Origin: Streptomyces sp. SS1-1
GTDB taxonomy: Bacteria; Actinomycetota; Actinomycetes; Streptomycetales; Streptomycetaceae
Reading direction: 5' to 3'
DNA: 64,000 bases
Assembly (NCBI RefSeq): GCF_008973465.1
Contig: NZ_WBXN01000004.1
Location: 2,728,001 to 2,792,000 of the forward strand
Shown piece by piece: positions 61,855 to 64,000 of this stretch. A program made the position numbers and the translations under genes. The notes under the pieces were generated by a model. It saw only the letters and a program-made list of their open reading frames with translations. It made no database searches and was not told the origin of the DNA. How positions within the stretch are numbered: position 1 is the first letter of the stretch; each line of letters begins with the position of its first letter.

Positions 61855-63180
61855 ATGCCGAGACCGACCACCACGAGTGCCCCAAGTGCCCCTGATGCCG
61901 GGGAAGTCCGGAAAGTCCCCTCCCCCTCCGGTGCTGCCGGGATCCCTTCCCGTGGACGGACGCCCCGTCCGCCGGGGCCCTACCGGCGGCTGTTCGCCCG
62001 GCCGGGCGCGCTCGCCTTCACCGTCGCCAACCTGGCGGCCCGGCTGCCCATGGGCATGTTCAGCGTGAGCGCGGTCGTGATGATCGCCGGAACGCGCGGG
62101 TCGTACGCCCTCGCCGGCGCCGTCACCGCGACCGGGCTCGCGGCGACCGCCGTGGTCGCGCCCGGGGTCGCGCGGCTCGTCGACCGGTACGGGCAGGCGC
62201 GGGTCGCCGTGCCGGCCACGCTGCTCGCGGCGCTGGGCAGCCTCGCCCTGCTGCTGTGCGTGCGGTACGGCGCCCCGACGTGGACGCTGTTCGCCGCGTA
62301 CGCCGCCACCGCGAGCACGCCCAACACCGGGGGCATGTCCCGGGCGCGGTGGGCCCATCTGCTGAAGGACGACCCGGGGGCCCTGCACACCGCGAACTCC
62401 CTCGAGCAGTCCGTCGACGAACTGTGCTTCATGCTGGGCCCGGTGCTCGCGGCCTTCCTGTGCGGGACGTTCTTCCCCGAGGCGGGCACACTCGTCGCCG
62501 TGACACTGCTGGTGACCGGGGTGCTGGCCTTCGCCGCCCAGCGGTCGACCGAGCCGCCCGCGCACGGCCCGGCGTCGGCGCCCGGCCCGGCGCCGCTGCG
62601 CGCGCCCGGCATGCCCGCGCTGCTGGCCGTCTGCCTCGCCCTGGGCGCGGTGTTCGGGGCGACGGAGGTCGTCACGATCGCGTACGCCGACCAGCAGGGG
62701 TACCGGGCCGCGGCGGGCGTGGTGCTGGGGCTCCAGGCGGCCGGGTCCTGCGTGGCGGGCCTGGTGTACGGCCGGCTGCGGCTGACCGGCTCGCCCGAGC
62801 GCCGCTACCCGTGGTGCGTGGCGGCGATGACCGCGCTGCTCCTCCTGCCGGCCCTGGCCGCGTCCACCACAGGCTCGCTGCTGGTGCTGGCCGCGGCCCT
62901 GCTGCTGGCCGGCATGGCCACCGCCCCCACGATGATCACCAAAATGGCCCTGGTCCAGCGCCGCACCCCGCCGGGCCGCCTCAACGAGGGCATGACCCTG
63001 GCGGTGACGGCCCTCCTCGGCGGCATAGCCTGCGGCAGCGCGGCCGGCGGCTGGACGGTGGAACACGTGTCCGCGTCCGCGGGGTACGCGGTGCCGGTGG
63101 TGGCGGCGGGGGTGGCACTGCTCGTGTCGGCGGGGGCGCAGGCGCTGCGACGGGGGCGGCCCCACATCCCTGCGCCTTAG
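61855..63180 (+). CDS. MFS transporter divergent from LysR
   Basis: A 441-residue membrane protein with about 12 helices (FTVANLAARLPMGMFSVSAVVMIAG; the basic loop between helices 2 and 3 is RLVDRYGQARV; helix 10-12 region ALLLAGMATAPTMITKMAL). A ~45-residue Pro-rich N-terminus. Its family resembles arabinose- or drug-efflux type MFS. Substrate not deducible. Followed immediately by the 97-bp repeats. Confidence 0.88.
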   Translation: MPRPTTTSAPSAPDAGEVRKVPSPSGAAGIPSRGRTPRPPGPYRRLFARPGALAFTVANLAARLPMGMFSVSAVVMIAGTRGSYALAGAVTATGLAATAVVAPGVARLVDRYGQARVAVPATLLAALGSLALLLCVRYGAPTWTLFAAYAATASTPNTGGMSRARWAHLLKDDPGALHTANSLEQSVDELCFMLGPVLAAFLCGTFFPEAGTLVAVTLLVTGVLAFAAQRSTEPPAHGPASAPGPAPLRAPGMPALLAVCLALGAVFGATEVVTIAYADQQGYRAAAGVVLGLQAAGSCVAGLVYGRLRLTGSPERRYPWCVAAMTALLLLPALAASTTGSLLVLAAALLLAGMATAPTMITKMALVQRRTPPGRLNEGMTLAVTALLGGIACGSAAGGWTVEHVSASAGYAVPVVAAGVALLVSAGAQALRRGRPHIPAP

Positions 63181-63181
63181 G

Positions 63182-63560
63182 GGGCCGGGTGCACCGAGTG
63201 CTGCGGCGGAGGCGGGGATGTGAGGCGGTCGACGGTATTGGGGCGACCCGGTGACCCCGTACCCCTGAGCCCCCGAGCGGCCGGGTCCGCGGATGCTGCC
63301 ACGCAGGGCCAGGGATGTGAGGCAGGCCGGTGGCACCAGCGCGACCCGGTGACCACGCACCCCTGCCCCCCAGGCGGCCGGATCCGCGGACGCTGCGGCG
63401 AAGGGCCCGGAATGTGAGGCAGGCCGGTGGCGTCGAGGCGTCCCGACGGCCCGTACCTCTGTCCCCCGCCCTCGGCCGAGTGCGCGGATGTTGCGGCCGA
63501 GGCGGGGTGTGAGGCGGGCCGGTGGCGCCTGTGTGGCCCGGCGGCAGGCGCTCGTACTGC
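63182..63560. repeat. Degenerate tandem repeats of about 97 bp
   Basis: ATGTGAGGC or a near form begins units at 63218, 63315, 63412 and 63507, with periods of 97, 97 and 95 bp. Units share GGCCGGTGGC-type, GACCCGGTGACC, CCCCTG, GGCCGGxTCCGCGGAxGCTGC and GGxCAGGGATGTGAGG blocks. A partial copy (63182-63217) precedes the first. The period is not a multiple of 3 and no ribosome site or conserved frame is seen, so this is non-coding. Fills the gap between the MFS and carboxylase genes. Confidence 0.75.
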
Positions 63561-63572
63561 CGAGCGGATCTG

Positions 63573-63779
63573 TCAGGTATGCCAGGCCCGAGGGCTTGTG
63601 TAGGGGCGGGTGCGGTCGGGGCGGGACCAGGCCGCTGTGGAGGGGCGGGGCCGCACCGGGTCCGCGGCCGGGGTCAGGCGCAGGGTGAGGACCGCCGTGA
63701 AGGCGGCCAGTTCCTCGGGGCTCGGGGCGCCGCGCAGGACGCGGACCGAGGTGGCGGCGAGCAGGTCGGTGGGGTTCAC
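63573..63779 (-). CDS. Acyl-CoA carboxylase epsilon subunit
   Basis: A 68-residue small regulatory subunit found next to beta subunits of actinomycete acyl-CoA carboxylases. Conserved parts: VRVLRGAPSPEELAAFTAVLT, followed by a Pro/Arg-rich tail ending SPRAWHT. GTG start with GAGGAGGAG 7 nt upstream. Located 13 bp after the beta-subunit stop. Binds the alpha-beta core (established for AccE/PccE). Confidence 0.88.
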   Translation of the reverse strand: MNPTDLLAATSVRVLRGAPSPEELAAFTAVLTLRLTPAADPVRPRPSTAAWSRPDRTRPYTSPRAWHT

Positions 63780-63792
63780 GGGGTGCTCCTCC

Positions 63793-64000
63793 TCACTGGG
63801 GCGGGTTGCCGTGCTTGCGGGTGGGCAGGGACTCGGACTTGGTGGCGAGCATCGTCAGCGCGCGGCTGAGGGCGAGGCGGGTCTCGCGGGGGTCGATGAC
63901 GTCGTCGACGAGGCCACGCTCGGCCGCGTAGTAGGGGTGGACGAGTTCGCTGCGGTACTCCTCGATCTTGCGGCGGCGCATCGCCTCGGGGTCGTCGGCC
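63793..64000 (-). CDS. Acyl-CoA carboxylase beta subunit, C-terminus only
   Basis: The visible 68 residues (AMRRRKIEEYRSELVHPYYAAE, DDVIDPRETRLALSRALTML, ending KHGNPPQ) are the C-terminal end of a carboxyltransferase beta subunit (AccD/PccB type). The 5' part lies beyond base 64000. Forms malonyl- or methylmalonyl-CoA with an alpha (biotin) subunit elsewhere. Confidence 0.9.
   Translation of the reverse strand, partial: ADDPEAMRRRKIEEYRSELVHPYYAAERGLVDDVIDPRETRLALSRALTMLATKSESLPTRKHGNPPQ

Noticed and set aside
63182..63560. CRISPR array
   Set aside because: Units are contiguous and degenerate with no constant-length spacers between identical repeats and no cas genes nearby.

Overview
The window is a GC-rich actinobacterial chromosome segment, almost certainly Streptomyces. 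The signs are heavy G/C third positions, frequent GTG/TTG starts, stop-start overlaps inside operons, a WblA-free but SigU/RsuA-like ECF pair, a MatA/MatB pair, NnaR beside NarK, a DUF3039 protein and an LAXTG sorting signal. From memory the backbone order (hpd, AsnC regulator, GH20/chito-sugar ABC operon, YqgE, murA, HU, malic enzyme, HelD, anti-sigma/sigma, NnaR, NarK, MatA/MatB) follows the S. coelicolor SCO2927-SCO2963 region. No search was run to confirm this.

Layout. 1-5.4 kb: truncated hpd divergent from an Lrp/AsnC regulator, then a four-gene quaternary-amine (glycine betaine type) ABC operon. 5.4-12.7 kb (minus strand): Lon-like secreted protease, a coupled GNAT plus enolase-superfamily pair, an IclR regulator, a DEAD/DEAH helicase and an MFS exporter. 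12.9-15.0 kb: intact tRNA-Cys(GCA) followed by the relic of an integrated element. The relic holds a frameshifted DUF3987 gene, a small membrane ORF and a 38-bp degenerate copy of the tRNA 3' end (att). 15.1-19.6 kb: three poorly known ORFs, a cell-wall sorted LAXTG protein and a two-domain SUKH-4-like protein. 19.8-24.5 kb: three-subunit xanthine-dehydrogenase family enzyme whose Fe-S subunit carries an extra ~288-residue disordered N-terminus. 24.7-29.5 kb: lipoprotein, two permeases and a GH20 hexosaminidase, all overlapping or nearly so (chito-oligosaccharide uptake and processing). 29.7-42.4 kb: conserved housekeeping and regulatory genes (murA, HU, malic enzyme, HelD, SigU/RsuA, nitrogen regulator NnaR and nitrate transporter NarK).

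42.5-56 kb: a repeat-tailed membrane protein, then an accessory island. The island has a decayed tyrosine integrase, a candidate immunity gene, a 2398-residue RHS/PT-Hint polymorphic toxin and a divergently encoded 1160-residue FG-GAP secreted protein. 56-60.7 kb: matA-matB-acyltransferase operon, known in streptomycetes for poly-N-acetylglucosamine and pellet formation, here with a translationally coupled membrane acyltransferase. 60.8-63.2 kb: divergent LysR/MFS pair. 63.2-63.56 kb: non-coding tandem repeats of about 97 bp. The right edge holds an acyl-CoA carboxylase epsilon gene and the C-terminus of the beta subunit.

The strongest candidates for something undescribed are the RHS toxin tip with its 11-nt overlapping immunity gene and the FG-GAP partner, the coupled acyltransferase in the mat operon, the 97-bp repeat array, and the disordered extension on the Fe-S subunit.
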